Below are positions 1 to 9,364 of a stretch of DNA of 64,000 nt, piece after piece. The stretch spans positions 62,001-126,000 of the forward strand of contig CALUTY010000006.1 of assembly GCA_944323825.1 (NCBI GenBank), read 5' to 3'. Every line of letters begins with the position of its first letter. Position 1 is the first letter of the stretch. The notes beneath the pieces are model-generated. The model searched no databases, was not told where the DNA came from, and saw only the letters and a program-made list of their open reading frames with translations. The DNA is from an uncultured Bacteroidales bacterium (lineage in GTDB: Bacteria; Bacteroidota; Bacteroidia; Bacteroidales; UBA932). A program made the translations under genes and the position numbers.

Positions 1-497
1 ACAAGACAATCTTTGACCTGGATGTGGATGCCGTGAAGAAGGTGACGGAACTGAACCTTTTCGGGACGATAATCCCGACAATGGTTTTCGCCAGGACAAT
101 GGCGGAGCAGAAGACAGGCTCCATCATAAACTTCGCGAGCGAATCTGCGCTCCGTCCTCTGACACGCGTTGCAGGGTACGGGGTGGCAAAGGCGGCAGTG
201 GCCAACTGGACGAAGTATCTTTGCGCCGAACTGGCAATGAAGTTCGGGGAGGGGATAAGGGTAAATGCGATTGCTCCCGGCTTCCTCCTCACCAACCAGA
301 ACAGGACGCTGCTCACCAATCCGGACGGGAGCCTGACGCAGAGATCGCATACCATTCTGGCCCACACTCCGATCGGCAGGTTCCTTGAGCCTGAAGAGCT
401 GCTCGGTACGCTTCACTGGCTTGCTTCCGATGCCTCCAGGGCTGTCACCGGCACTGTCGCAGTGGTTGACGGCGGCTTCGATGCTTTTTCAATATAA
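1..497 (+). CDS. SDR-family oxidoreductase, probable D-mannonate (fructuronate) oxidoreductase, C-terminal part
   Basis: The gene enters from before the window; about 164 residues remain in frame from base 3. The visible part is the second half of a classical short-chain dehydrogenase. The catalytic Tyr-x-x-x-Lys is seen as YGVAK, followed by IRVNAIAPGF (the conserved N-A-I-x-P-G stretch after the active site) and a C-terminal DGGF end. The Rossmann glycine motif lies outside the window. The next gene, 12 bases downstream on the same strand, is mannonate dehydratase. In Bacteroidota this pairing usually means the SDR interconverts fructuronate and mannonate with NAD(H) in hexuronate breakdown. 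The substrate is inferred from this neighbour, not from residues in the protein. Confidence 0.82.
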   Translation, partial: KTIFDLDVDAVKKVTELNLFGTIIPTMVFARTMAEQKTGSIINFASESALRPLTRVAGYGVAKAAVANWTKYLCAELAMKFGEGIRVNAIAPGFLLTNQNRTLLTNPDGSLTQRSHTILAHTPIGRFLEPEELLGTLHWLASDASRAVTGTVAVVDGGFDAFSI

Positions 498-509
498 AAA
501 TATCTGATT

Positions 510-1688
510 ATGTATCTGATGAAAGAAAGCTGGCGGTGGTACGGCCCGAATGACCCTGTCAGTCTGAGCTATATAAGGCAGGCGGGCGTGACGGACATCG
601 TGCATGCCCTGCATCATATCCCCAACGGGGAAGTCTGGCCTGTTGAGGAGATCCGTGCACGGCAGAAGATGATAGCCGATGCCGGACTTGTGTGGAGCGT
701 CGTGGAAAGCGTCCCTGTCCATGAGCACATCAAGACCCGGACGGGGGACTTCATGAAATATATCGACAATTACAAGCAGTCGCTGCGCAATCTTGCAGAA
801 TGCGGGATAAGATGCGTCACATACAATTTCATGCCTGTGCTGGACTGGACGAGGACGGACCTGTCATACGAAATGCCTGACGGCTCCCGTGCCCTGCGTT
901 TTGAAAAGGATGCATTTATGGCATTTGACCTCCATATACTTAAAAGAAAAGGGGCGGAATCAGAATACACCGATGAAGAAAAGTCCCGAGCAAAGGCGCG
1001 TTTTGAGAAGATGGATGAGGCGGAAATAGAGCTGATAACGAGGAATATGATAGCCGGGCTGCCGGGAAGTGAGGAGAGTTTCACCCTTGACCAGTTCCGG
1101 GAGGCCCTTGCCAGATATGACGGCATAGATGCGGAGAAGCTGCGTGCCAATCTGATTTTCTTCCTGAAGGAGATCTGCCCTGTGGCTGACGAATGTGGCG
1201 TGGAGATGGTCATCCATCCCGACGACCCTCCTTATCCGATTCTCGGGCTGCCGAGGATTCTTTCCACTGCCGAGGATTTCAGGAAGCTCGTCGAGGCTGT
1301 GCCGAATGTATCGAACGGTCTGTGCCTGTGTACCGGCTCGTTCGGGGTGCGTCCGGACAACGACCTTGTGTCAATGATGTATGAGTTCGGCGACCGTGTC
1401 GGCTTCGTGCATCTGCGCAGCACCAAAAGGGATGACCGGGGCAATTTCTATGAGGCCAACCATCTTGAGGGCGATGTGGACATGTACGGAATGATGAAAG
1501 CGCTGCTGGAAGTCCAGCAGCGCCGCAAGGTTTCGATTCCTGTCCGTCCTGACCACGGGCACCAGATGTGTGACGATCTTGGCCGCAAGTCCAATCCGGG
1601 CTATTCATGCTATGGCCGTATGCGCGGCATTGCCGAGCTCCGCGGTCTGCAGCTGGGCATCGCCTCCGGCATGGCCGGAGAAAAATGA
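510..1688 (+). CDS. uxuA: Mannonate dehydratase
   Basis: Encodes 392 residues, the usual size for UxuA, which removes water from D-mannonate to give 2-keto-3-deoxy-gluconate in hexuronate catabolism. The N-terminus has the typical W-R-W-Y-G-P-N-D start of the TIM barrel. Metal and substrate site residues are visible in VIHPDDPP and LCLCTGS, and in the C-terminal RPDHGHQ stretch. ATG at 510 gives [10 protein letters not shown]; a second ATG at 519 would fit the family start slightly better and cannot be excluded. It follows the SDR gene by 12 bases and ends 3 bases before the convergent YqeY-like gene, with no clear terminator between them. Confidence 0.95.
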   Translation: MYLMKESWRWYGPNDPVSLSYIRQAGVTDIVHALHHIPNGEVWPVEEIRARQKMIADAGLVWSVVESVPVHEHIKTRTGDFMKYIDNYKQSLRNLAECGIRCVTYNFMPVLDWTRTDLSYEMPDGSRALRFEKDAFMAFDLHILKRKGAESEYTDEEKSRAKARFEKMDEAEIELITRNMIAGLPGSEESFTLDQFREALARYDGIDAEKLRANLIFFLKEICPVADECGVEMVIHPDDPPYPILGLPRILSTAEDFRKLVEAVPNVSNGLCLCTGSFGVRPDNDLVSMMYEFGDRVGFVHLRSTKRDDRGNFYEANHLEGDVDMYGMMKALLEVQQRRKVSIPVRPDHGHQMCDDLGRKSNPGYSCYGRMRGIAELRGLQLGIASGMAGEK

Positions 1689-1691
1689 ATG

Positions 1692-2141
1692 CTAAGCAAG
1701 AAGCTTCTTGACAATCGTTGATATGAGCTTGCCGTCAGCCTGACCGGCAAGCTTTTTCGTTGCCGTGCCCATCACCTTGCCCATGTCGGAAGGCTTGCTC
1801 GCCCCGACTTCAGCGATGATTTTCTTCAGTTCCTCTTCCACTTCGGCCTCGCTGAGCTGCTTCGGAAGGTACACTTCCATTGCGGCGGCTTCTGCAAGTT
1901 CGTTCTCAGCCAGTTCCGGTCTGTTTTGCTGCGAATAGATTTCTGCGCTTTCCTTGCGCTGCTTGACCAGTTTCTGGATGATTTTCACAACATCTGCATC
2001 CGTCACTTCCCCGTTTCCTCCTTCGGAAGTCTTGGCAAGGAGGATTGCTGCCTTGATGCCTCTGAGTGCCGCAAGACGGGCTGTCTCATGCGCCTTCATG
2101 GCTGCCACCATGTCGGCCTGTATCTGTTTTTCCAGTTCCAT
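1692..2141 (-). CDS. GatB/YqeY domain protein
   Basis: A 149-residue protein of the stand-alone YqeY family, related to the tRNA-binding tail domain of GatB amidotransferase subunit. Its cellular role is not settled; binding to tRNA or help with amidation is inferred from the family. Visible family marks are an N-terminal amphipathic helical part (residues 1-40, with AALRGIKAAI), the central VVKIIQKLVKQRKES helix, MEVYLPKQLS near residue 90, and the C-terminal SDMGKVMG region. Full length for the family. It is the last gene of a minus-strand run starting at cdaA and lies 20 bases after manC. Confidence 0.9.
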   Translation of the reverse strand: MELEKQIQADMVAAMKAHETARLAALRGIKAAILLAKTSEGGNGEVTDADVVKIIQKLVKQRKESAEIYSQQNRPELAENELAEAAAMEVYLPKQLSEAEVEEELKKIIAEVGASKPSDMGKVMGTATKKLAGQADGKLISTIVKKLLA

Positions 2142-2161
2142 GATATTGTTGTTTTTAATGA

Positions 2162-3259
2162 TTATCTGAAGTCTTCAAAGTCCGGCATCGCTATTCCTGC
2201 GACAAAGTCCTTGAATTGTCTGTTCTCTTTCGGACATATGAGAAGCACATCGTCGGTGTCTATCACCATGAAATTCTCCAGCCCTTTTATGGCCATGAGC
2301 TTGTCCTTTTTCTTGGAGTAGACAAGAAGATTCCTGTTCCCGTCGGAAAGCCTTTCCCCTGAAATGAAAGCGTTGCCGTGGTTGTCCTTGTCTTCATAAT
2401 GGTCGTACAGGGCTTCCCAGTTGCCTATGTCGGCCCATCCGAATCTGGCAGGATAAATCCATGCCCTGTCAGTCTTCTCCATCACCCCGTAGTCAATGGA
2501 TATCTTTATGCAGTCCGCATAGACCCTTTCTATGAATTCCTTTTCCACAGGTGTGCCGAGCACATTTTCCCATCCTGTGAACAGCCTCGTTATTTCCGGC
2601 AGGTATTTTTCAAGTTCATTCTTTATGGTTTCGGCGTTCCATGCGAAGATACCTGCATTCCAGAAAAATTCCCCGCTGTCTATGAATACCTTCGCCAGGG
2701 CCGGGTCCGGTTTTTCTGTGAATGTCTTCACGGGCATCGGCTCTTCCTTGTCGAATGCCGCCTTGCCTCCCGTGGCCTGGATGTAGCCGTAGTTGGAATC
2801 CGGCTTCAGCGGCCTTATGCCCAATGTCATGAGTACATCCGTCTTCGAGGCGTATTCCAGCGCATCCAGCATGGTCTTTCTGAATTTGTCCTCGTCCATG
2901 ATGAGGTGGTCGGCAGGGGACACTGTCATGGTGGCTTTCGGATTGCGTTTCAGCAGGGTGTATGTCGCGTATGCTATGCACGGGGCGGTGTCCCTGCCGT
3001 AAGGCTCTGCAAGAAGGTTCTGCGGCAGAAGCTCCGGGAGCTGCTCCTTCACGAGGTCAACATATCTTGCCGTGGTCACCACCAGGATGTTTTCTTCCGG
3101 AATGATCTTGGCGAACCTTTCAAAGGTGTATCTCAGGAATGTCTTGCCGGTACCGGCTATATCGAGAAACTGTTTCGGGCAGGAAGTCCGGCTCACAGGC
3201 CAGAACCTCGTTCCGGCACCTCCTGCCATTATCACACAATAATAATTGCTGCTGTCCAT
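2162..3259 (-). CDS. manC: Mannose-1-phosphate guanylyltransferase
   Basis: A 365-residue nucleotidyltransferase that makes GDP-mannose from mannose-1-phosphate and GTP, feeding cell-surface polysaccharide and fucose pathways. The nucleotide-binding signature GGAGTRFWPVSR with PKQFL begins at residue 13. Other family motifs are SPADHLI, FTEKPDPALA and FFWNAGIFAW. It is of the short type: no C-terminal phosphomannose isomerase cupin domain, which the long bifunctional ManC proteins carry. Minus strand, between yraN (69 bases upstream) and the YqeY-like gene (20 bases downstream). Confidence 0.93.
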   Translation of the reverse strand: MDSSNYYCVIMAGGAGTRFWPVSRTSCPKQFLDIAGTGKTFLRYTFERFAKIIPEENILVVTTARYVDLVKEQLPELLPQNLLAEPYGRDTAPCIAYATYTLLKRNPKATMTVSPADHLIMDEDKFRKTMLDALEYASKTDVLMTLGIRPLKPDSNYGYIQATGGKAAFDKEEPMPVKTFTEKPDPALAKVFIDSGEFFWNAGIFAWNAETIKNELEKYLPEITRLFTGWENVLGTPVEKEFIERVYADCIKISIDYGVMEKTDRAWIYPARFGWADIGNWEALYDHYEDKDNHGNAFISGERLSDGNRNLLVYSKKKDKLMAIKGLENFMVIDTDDVLLICPKENRQFKDFVAGIAMPDFEDFR

Positions 3260-3327
3260 ATATATTATCGGTTTTCAGTGTATTCATCAATGTGTCAGTT
3301 GCCTGCCGTGCGGCATTCTCCTCCGGT

Positions 3328-3714
3328 TCAGACGAACATGGGGATGTATGCCTGCGGGCAATACCTTATTTCCGTCCCCTTTCCGTCGAAGACCACTGCG
3401 GCGACATCGAAGAAGCATTCAATCTCTCCGAACCCCTTTTGTCTGAGGTAGCCGGACGCTGCGGCGGCAATCCTCTTCTGCTTTGCCGCATTGACGCTTT
3501 CGGCCGGATCTGCCTGTACCGGAGTGCGGCGGCTCTTGACCTCGACAAAATGTATACCATTCCCGTCCATGGATATGATGTCAATTTCAAGGTGTCCGTA
3601 TCGCCAGTTCCTTTCCAGGATCGTGTGCCCGGCATCCATCAGGTACCGGCACACGAGGTCTTCCCCGTGCCTTCCTACCGTGCCTTCGCGTCCCTTATCC
3701 TTTCTATCGTCCAT
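3328..3714 (-). CDS. YraN family protein (UPF0102)
   Basis: A 128-residue protein of the YraN/UPF0102 family, which has the fold of a Holliday-junction-resolvase-like PD-(D/E)XK nuclease; its function is unproven. The nuclease core is visible: GEDLVCRYL near residue 16, LEIDII (the acidic residue) near residue 42, and FVEVKSR (E-x-K) near residue 57. The ATG at 3714 lies inside the 3' end of the upstream gene, giving a 40-base overlap, which suggests translational coupling. Length is normal for the family. Confidence 0.9.
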   Translation of the reverse strand: MDDRKDKGREGTVGRHGEDLVCRYLMDAGHTILERNWRYGHLEIDIISMDGNGIHFVEVKSRRTPVQADPAESVNAAKQKRIAAAASGYLRQKGFGEIECFFDVAAVVFDGKGTEIRYCPQAYIPMFV

Positions 3715-4133
3715 CTCTCCCCGTCCCTTTTCAGTTCTGCCGTCTTTTCCTTTGCCTCCTCTCCTGCCGAAATGGTATAGTCCACAAAATATTTTCCGTC
3801 TTTCCCCTTTGATGTGCCTGTTACGGTGATCCCCTGCTCACGGAGTATTCTGACCGCCGCCTCAAGCACGGAAGAGTCCTTTGTCATGTTCATCTCCCAT
3901 TCTTCCCTGAACGAGGAAATGTATCTGTCCATTCCGCTTCCGCACATCGCTTCGGCCTCATCCCATTTCCCTGACAGGAGCAGGGAATGGAAATTTTCCA
4001 CTGCATCTGCCGGAGCCGTTTCCCCGTTCTCCCTCTTTCCCGATGTGCCGGAAAATGCCCATATCAGCACCCCGAAGATTCCCAACACGAGTATCGGAGC
4101 TGCCATCAGGGCTATTCTTCTTAAATTTTCCAT
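3675..4133 (-). CDS. Small membrane-anchored protein, DUF4878-like
   Basis: A 152-residue protein with one N-terminal membrane segment (about residues 8-30, RIALMAAPILVLGIFGVLIW) followed by a soluble domain. That domain begins with helices carrying NFHSLLLSGKWDEAEAMC and ends with beta strands (GKYFVDYTI, GERWTIERI). This is the layout of NTF2-like DUF4878 proteins of Bacteroidota, whose role is unknown. I choose ATG 4133; a TTG four codons upstream overlaps the mutS2 stop. It sits 8 bases after mutS2 and overlaps yraN by 40 bases, so it is in the same transcription unit. Confidence 0.7.
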   Translation of the reverse strand: MENLRRIALMAAPILVLGIFGVLIWAFSGTSGKRENGETAPADAVENFHSLLLSGKWDEAEAMCGSGMDRYISSFREEWEMNMTKDSSVLEAAVRILREQGITVTGTSKGKDGKYFVDYTISAGEEAKEKTAELKRDGERWTIERIRDAKAR

Positions 4134-4141
4134 AATTTTAA

Positions 4142-6730
4142 TCAATCAAATGTCACCACCGTCACTCCCGACCCTCCGAACTGTATGTGCTCGTCCGTGG
4201 CCGAGGCCACTCCCGGAGTCGCCCGCAGGAATTTCTGTATCTCCTCCCGCAGGGCCCCGGTGCCTTTCCCGTGGATGATCCTGACGCTGGATATGTTCAG
4301 CATTATGGCGTCGTCCACATATCTCATCACCTTCTCTATGGCATCATTCACCCTTTCTCCCCGTACATCAAGTTCCGGGCTGAAATTCAGCTTCCTTTCG
4401 GATATCGAGCTGTCTATCTTCACTGCGGACACCGGCCTGGCGGCTTCCTTCACAGCGCTCTTGAACTCGTTGGCGGAGATTCTCTCCACCTTGTCCGGGC
4501 TCATCTTGCTGCTGATGTTCCCTATGTTCACGGTAATGGCCTTCGGGGACACTCTGGACACTTCCCCCACCATCCCGTTGCTCTTTATCCTCACCTTTTC
4601 CCCGATGGTCAGCGGGGCGTTGCGCATTGCCTCAAGGCGTTTCTGCTCCTCCATCTCCTCCTGCATCTTCTGCCGCGCCCTTTCATCGGCCCGCTGCGCC
4701 TTCCTCAGCCTCTCCCTTTCCCGTCTGGCATCAATCTGCCGTATCTTCTTTTCTATATAGTCATCCTTTTCCTTCTGCTCCTTCTCCTTCCTGCTCGTGA
4801 GGGCTGAAACGAAGTTCTGGAGCTCTTTCCTCGCCTCAAGCGTGGTTTCTTTCTCGGCCTGGGATTCCTTTATGGTCCTGATGGTGTTTTCGACCTGCCT
4901 GTTGGCACCCTTTATGATTTCCTGGGCTTCACGCCTGGCCTGCTCGAGAATTTCCTTCTTGGTCTTCTGGATTTCCAACAGCTCCTTCTGATAGCGGTCG
5001 GTGATGTTTTCAAGGGTCTTGTCCGTGTTTTTGATGCGGGCAAGCTTCTCGTCAAGGATCTTCCTGTTCCGCGCTATCTTTCTAAGGTTCCGTTCTATGC
5101 CCACGAACTCCTCTCCGGCACGGGCTTCGGCGTCCTTTATTATGGATTCCGGCAGCCCCATCTTCCTTGCGAGCTCGAATGCGAAGGAGTTGCCCGGCAG
5201 CCCCATCTCCAGTTTGAACATCGGGGCTATGTTCTTCACATCGAACATCATCGCTCCGTTGATAACTCCCGTGTCCCCGTTCGAGGCATATAGTTTCAGG
5301 TTGGTGTAGTGGGTGGTGATCACCCCGTACACGCCTCTCCTGTCCAGTTCGTTGAGGATGGCTTCCGCAATGGCTCCTCCGGCTGCCGGTTCCGTGCCGG
5401 AGCCGAACTCGTCTATCAGCACGAGGGTCTTCCCGTCAGCCTTCAGCACCATTTCCTTCATGTTGGCAAGGAAGGAGCTGTATGTGCTCAGGTCGTTGTC
5501 TATGGACTGGTCGTCGCCGATGTCCACCATTATACGGTCGAACACTGTCATTTCCGAAGTCTCGGAAGTAGGTATCAGCATCCCCCACTGGAACATGTAC
5601 TGGAGCAGGCCGACCGTTTTGAGGCAGACGGACTTGCCTCCTGCATTCGGTCCCGATATGAGCAGGATGTGCTTTTCCGGCGTGAGCTTGACCGTGAGCG
5701 GCACAATCTGCTTCCCCTCCCGTTTCAGGGCCTTTTCGAGAAGCGGGTGTCTTGCCTTGCGCAGGTCGAGTTCATTCTCAGACGATATCACCGGCATTCC
5801 GGCTATGATGTCCAGCGCCACCTGGGCCTTGGCCATCAGGAAGTCTATTTCCCCGAGATAGCGCGCAGCACCGATGAGGTCAGGCACATACGGCCTCACA
5901 AAGTCGCTGAATTCCAGCAATATCTTCAGTATTTCCCTGCCTTCCGCGAATTTGAGTTCCTTTATCTGGTTGTCGAGCTCCACGATCTCGGCAGGCTCGA
6001 TGAATGCCGTCTTTCCTGATGCGGATTCGTCATAGACAAATCCGGATATCTTCTTCTTGCTGGCTGCCGGCACCGGAATGAGCATCTTGCCGTCCCTTAC
6101 GGAAATGCCCGCGTCGCTGTCCACTATGCCTTCCTCCTGTGCCTTCCTGAGTATCGAATTGATTTTCCTTGATATTGCCCCTTCCTTTTCCTTCAGGGCC
6201 TTCCTGATGCTGTAGAGTTCGTCGGAGGCCGTGTCCCTCACATCCCCGAACTTGTCGAGGATGGAATCCGTCCTGCGCTGCACTTCAGGGAATTCCATTA
6301 TTCCGGAGGACATCTTCTTCAGGTTGGGGTAGACCTCGTCCTTGATGCCTTCGAAGAATGAAGTCACTTTCCTGAGCGTCTCCAGCATTGTCCTGAGTTT
6401 CCTGAGGGAGAGGAGGTCTATTGCCGATGACGGCCTTTCGAGAGGCCTGAGAAAGTCGAGGCAGTCTATGTACCCGTTCGAAGGAAAGCTTTCCTCGAAC
6501 ATCATTATCAGCCTCATTTCATCGGTCAGAAGCAGCCGTTTCCTGATTTCATTTTCCTTTGTGGAGAAAAGTTCCGTCTGTGCCCGTTCCGCCGCATATC
6601 CTGTCGCACAACGGTCCGAGATCATCTTCCTTATCCTGTCAAATCCTATCTTCTGTTCAAGCCTGGTGTCTATCGCTTCCATTCCTTCTTCCCGGCTTGT
6701 GTCTTCCTGTATCATATCCGTTTCCTGCAT
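4142..6730 (-). CDS. mutS2: Endonuclease MutS2 (Smr-domain MutS family protein)
   Basis: An 862-residue MutS2, slightly longer than the usual 780-800. Unlike MutS it has no mismatch-recognition domain. It acts on branched DNA to limit recombination and, in Bacillus, rescues collided ribosomes. The order is a helical clamp/core (about residues 1-330), an ATPase with Walker A GPNAGGKS (near 360) and Walker B VLIDEFGSGTEP, a long charged coiled coil (about 520-660, rich in K, E and R), a KOW-like beta barrel, and a C-terminal Smr nuclease domain (785-860) with LDVRGE and HGKGTG. The LDxRG motif needed for nuclease activity is intact. It lies 35 bases after cdaA. Confidence 0.96.
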   Translation of the reverse strand: MQETDMIQEDTSREEGMEAIDTRLEQKIGFDRIRKMISDRCATGYAAERAQTELFSTKENEIRKRLLLTDEMRLIMMFEESFPSNGYIDCLDFLRPLERPSSAIDLLSLRKLRTMLETLRKVTSFFEGIKDEVYPNLKKMSSGIMEFPEVQRRTDSILDKFGDVRDTASDELYSIRKALKEKEGAISRKINSILRKAQEEGIVDSDAGISVRDGKMLIPVPAASKKKISGFVYDESASGKTAFIEPAEIVELDNQIKELKFAEGREILKILLEFSDFVRPYVPDLIGAARYLGEIDFLMAKAQVALDIIAGMPVISSENELDLRKARHPLLEKALKREGKQIVPLTVKLTPEKHILLISGPNAGGKSVCLKTVGLLQYMFQWGMLIPTSETSEMTVFDRIMVDIGDDQSIDNDLSTYSSFLANMKEMVLKADGKTLVLIDEFGSGTEPAAGGAIAEAILNELDRRGVYGVITTHYTNLKLYASNGDTGVINGAMMFDVKNIAPMFKLEMGLPGNSFAFELARKMGLPESIIKDAEARAGEEFVGIERNLRKIARNRKILDEKLARIKNTDKTLENITDRYQKELLEIQKTKKEILEQARREAQEIIKGANRQVENTIRTIKESQAEKETTLEARKELQNFVSALTSRKEKEQKEKDDYIEKKIRQIDARRERERLRKAQRADERARQKMQEEMEEQKRLEAMRNAPLTIGEKVRIKSNGMVGEVSRVSPKAITVNIGNISSKMSPDKVERISANEFKSAVKEAARPVSAVKIDSSISERKLNFSPELDVRGERVNDAIEKVMRYVDDAIMLNISSVRIIHGKGTGALREEIQKFLRATPGVASATDEHIQFGGSGVTVVTFD

Positions 6731-6765
6731 GTCGGTCTTCTCCTATTCTTTTTCTGTATGCATTC

Positions 6766-7584
6766 TCATCCGGCGGTGGTCTGCTGCTGGTCAGACAATG
6801 AGCTTCCCAGCAGGAGCTTGAGCTCATTTATGTTCTTTATCGGGGTGACATTGCCTCCCTTTACGAATGATATGCGGCCCGTTTCTTCCGAAACCACGAT
6901 GACATCAACATCCGTTTCTTCCGAGATTCCGATTGCGGCCTTGTGTCTCATGCCGAAGCTCGGCGGGATGTTCACCCTTTCAGTTATGGGCAGGGTGCAT
7001 CTGGCCGCCACTATCCGGTCCCGGTTGATTATCACCGCCCCGTCGTGAAGCGGCGAGTTCTTGAAGAACAGGTTCATTATCAGTCTTCTGCTTATGTCCG
7101 CATCAATCTTGTCCCCGGTGTTGATGATATCATCGATGTTGTTGGAATGCGGGATCACTATCAGCGCGCCTGTCTTGGTCTCGGACATGCTCCTGCATGC
7201 TTCGGTGATTTCATTGACGGCGGTGCTGCCCATCTTGATCTCACCCTGGCCGAACAGCTTGTTGAGAAAGCCTTTCCCGTTGGTGGCTATCCTGTAGCGG
7301 TTCCCGAAAGTGATGAGGAATCTTCTTATCTCCGGCTGGAATATGATGATCAGTGCAATGACTCCGACATCCAGCACCGTCCCCAGGATCGATGACATCA
7401 GCCGCATGTCGAGGGCGTTCACCACTGTCCTGATCACATACAGCGATATGATCGCCACGAAGATGCTCATCGCCGACGATCCGCGTATCCATTTGAATAC
7501 CTGATATATGAGAAGTGCCACAAGGATGATGTCAAGCACATCCGCCAGTGACATGTTCAGAAATCCGAATAATGCCAGGACCAT
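6766..7584 (-). CDS. cdaA: Diadenylate cyclase CdaA
   Basis: A 272-residue membrane-bound enzyme that condenses two ATP into cyclic di-AMP. Three hydrophobic segments occupy about residues 1-80, then a DAC (DisA_N) domain follows. The first catalytic motif, DGA (in SPLHDGAVII), is present near residue 180. The second motif, normally Arg-His-Arg, reads Arg-His-Lys here (GMRHKAAIG, near residue 211). The remainder (VVSEETGRIS) is typical. It is the first gene of a minus-strand unit with mutS2. A TAnnTTTG box on the minus strand at 7647-7654 is its likely promoter, divergent from rplC. Confidence 0.95.
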   Translation of the reverse strand: MVLALFGFLNMSLADVLDIILVALLIYQVFKWIRGSSAMSIFVAIISLYVIRTVVNALDMRLMSSILGTVLDVGVIALIIIFQPEIRRFLITFGNRYRIATNGKGFLNKLFGQGEIKMGSTAVNEITEACRSMSETKTGALIVIPHSNNIDDIINTGDKIDADISRRLIMNLFFKNSPLHDGAVIINRDRIVAARCTLPITERVNIPPSFGMRHKAAIGISEETDVDVIVVSEETGRISFVKGGNVTPIKNINELKLLLGSSLSDQQQTTAG

Positions 7585-7639
7585 TCCTCAGTCAAAGTTT
7601 TGTCGGCGGAGGGACAGCCTGCGGCCTCCTTCTGCCTTT

Positions 7640-7740
7640 GCCGACACAAAGATACTATAAACCGGCGATTTTATGAAATATTATGAAATTTCATTCAAAA
7701 TATTGAAAATTAAAATTTTAATTGTATATTTGCAGCCCGC
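7640..7740. promoter_or_regulatory. Divergent promoters for cdaA (minus) and rplC (plus)
   Basis: Minus strand: TATCTTTG, the Bacteroidota -7 box, at 7647-7654, about 63 bases before the cdaA ATG. Plus strand: TATATTTG at 7725-7732 with an AT-rich upstream part containing TTGAAAA near 7703, about 60 bases before the rplC ATG. The rplC box shows that the ribosomal operon starts here and not at an upstream rpsJ. Confidence 0.75.
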
Positions 7741-7792
7741 AAAAATGTATTGTGGGGTACAAATTATTGATAAACAATTAATTAACAAACCA

Positions 7793-8416
7793 ATGCCTGG
7801 ATTAATTGGAAAGAAAATCGGAATGACTTCCGTTTTCGGTGCCGATGGAAAGAACATTCCATGCACCGTTATTGAGGCTGGTCCATGCGTAGTCACGCAA
7901 ATCCGTACAGTAGAGAATGATGGTTATGCCGCTGTACAGCTTGCCTATGACGAAATGAGTGAAAAGCATGCCAGCGCTCCGCTCATGGGGCATTTCAAAA
8001 AGGCAGGAACCACGCCTAAGCGCAAGCTTGTCGAGTTCAAGGCAGACTTCGCTCAGGAGCTTAAATTGGGTGATGTCCTCACCGTTGCAGATGTCTTCGC
8101 CGACACTGCATACATTGATGTCACCGGTACTTCTAAAGGTAAAGGTTTCCAGGGAGTCGTGAAGCGTCACGGCTTTGCGGGAGTGGGCGGCCAGACACAC
8201 GGCCAGCACAACAGGCTCCGTCACCCTGGTTCTCTCGGTGCATCATCATGGCCTTCCCGCGTGTTCAAGGGAATGAGGATGGCAGGTCACACCGGCAACG
8301 CCCGCGTGAAGATCTTCAACCTCGAAGTCGTGAAGGTTATGCCTGAGAACAATCTTCTCGTAGTGAAAGGCTCTGTACCTGGAGCCAGAGGTTCTTATCT
8401 AATTTTGGAGGATTAA
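7793..8416 (+). CDS. rplC: 50S ribosomal protein L3
   Basis: 207 residues, close to the 209 of E. coli. L3 is an early-assembly protein that binds 23S rRNA near the peptidyl-transferase centre. Chosen start is ATG 7793, giving [15 protein letters not shown], the family N-terminus; the frame is open further upstream but not conserved. The loop that reaches the ribosome core is visible as [22 protein letters not shown]. First gene of its operon here, with its own promoter; rpsJ, which normally precedes it, is absent from the adjacent DNA. rplD follows after 4 bases. Confidence 0.97.
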   Translation: MPGLIGKKIGMTSVFGADGKNIPCTVIEAGPCVVTQIRTVENDGYAAVQLAYDEMSEKHASAPLMGHFKKAGTTPKRKLVEFKADFAQELKLGDVLTVADVFADTAYIDVTGTSKGKGFQGVVKRHGFAGVGGQTHGQHNRLRHPGSLGASSWPSRVFKGMRMAGHTGNARVKIFNLEVVKVMPENNLLVVKGSVPGARGSYLILED

Positions 8417-8420
8417 GGTT

Positions 8421-9047
8421 ATGGAATTGTCAGTTTACAAAATTGACGGGTCAGAGTCCGGGAAGAAGGTTGTTCTTGACGAGAACATTTTCGGCATCGA
8501 GCCTAATGATCATGCCATCTATCTTGATGTGAAGCAGTACCTCGGCAACCAGAGGCAGGGTACTCACAAGACCAAGGACAGAAGCGAGGTAGCATACAGC
8601 ACCAAGAAGCTCATCCGTCAGAAAGGTTCCGGCGGCGCACGCCACGGAAGCCGCAAGGCGGGCATCTACACCGGCGGCGGACGCGTATTCGGCCCTAAGC
8701 CGCGCGACTACCGTACAAAGCTGAACAGGAAGATCAAGCAGCTTGCAAGGTTCTCCGCACTTTCATACAAGGCAAAGGAAAATGCCATCGTGATGGTGGA
8801 GCCGTTCGCAATGGACGCTCCTAAGACAAAGGAATTCATCCAGATCCTCAAGAACATCAAGGCCGGGGACAGGAAAGTGCTCTTCGTGCTTCCTGAGAAT
8901 TCCAGGAACATCTATCTTTCATCACGCAACCTTCCTGAGGTAAAAGTGATTTCTGTGGACGAAATCAACACCTACACCATCATGAATGCATATTCAATGG
9001 TACTTGTTGACGGCGTTCAGGACATCCTTTCATCAAGAATCAAATAA
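8421..9047 (+). CDS. rplD: 50S ribosomal protein L4
   Basis: 208 residues (201 in E. coli). L4 binds 23S rRNA, and its long loop lines the exit tunnel. The conserved loop with [16 protein letters not shown] and [12 protein letters not shown] is visible at about residues 60-95. In E. coli L4 also represses the S10 operon by binding its leader; no such leader structure can be recognised upstream of rplC here. It is 4 bases after rplC and 12 before rplW. Confidence 0.97.
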   Translation: MELSVYKIDGSESGKKVVLDENIFGIEPNDHAIYLDVKQYLGNQRQGTHKTKDRSEVAYSTKKLIRQKGSGGARHGSRKAGIYTGGGRVFGPKPRDYRTKLNRKIKQLARFSALSYKAKENAIVMVEPFAMDAPKTKEFIQILKNIKAGDRKVLFVLPENSRNIYLSSRNLPEVKVISVDEINTYTIMNAYSMVLVDGVQDILSSRIK

Positions 9048-9059
9048 ACAGATTGAGCG

Positions 9060-9350
9060 ATGGGAATTATAATTAAGCCGATAATAACAGAAAAGATGAC
9101 GGTTCAGGGCGAGAAATTGAACCGCTACGGTTTCATCGTGGACCGTAATGCCAACAAGATAGAGATCAAGGCTGCCGTCGAGCAGATGTACAATGTCACT
9201 GTTGCCGACGTGAACACCCTGAACTATCATGGCAAGAAGAAATCACGCTATACCAAGGCTGGTATGCTCAGAGGCCGTGAGAACCACTACAAGAAAGCGT
9301 ATGTGACTCTCGCAGGCGAGGACAAGATCGACTTCTACAGTAACATTTAA
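9060..9350 (+). CDS. rplW: 50S ribosomal protein L23
   Basis: 96 residues (100 in E. coli). L23 sits at the tunnel exit and docks signal recognition particle and trigger factor. It begins [14 protein letters not shown], with the conserved IKPxxTEK motif, and has the central [15 protein letters not shown] region. Operon position between rplD and rplB as in other bacteria. A purine-rich AAGGAGGAAA at about 9349-9358 before rplB is one of the few Shine-Dalgarno-like sites in the window. Confidence 0.97.
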   Translation: MGIIIKPIITEKMTVQGEKLNRYGFIVDRNANKIEIKAAVEQMYNVTVADVNTLNYHGKKKSRYTKAGMLRGRENHYKKAYVTLAGEDKIDFYSNI

Positions 9351-9364
9351 GGAGGAAACAGGAA

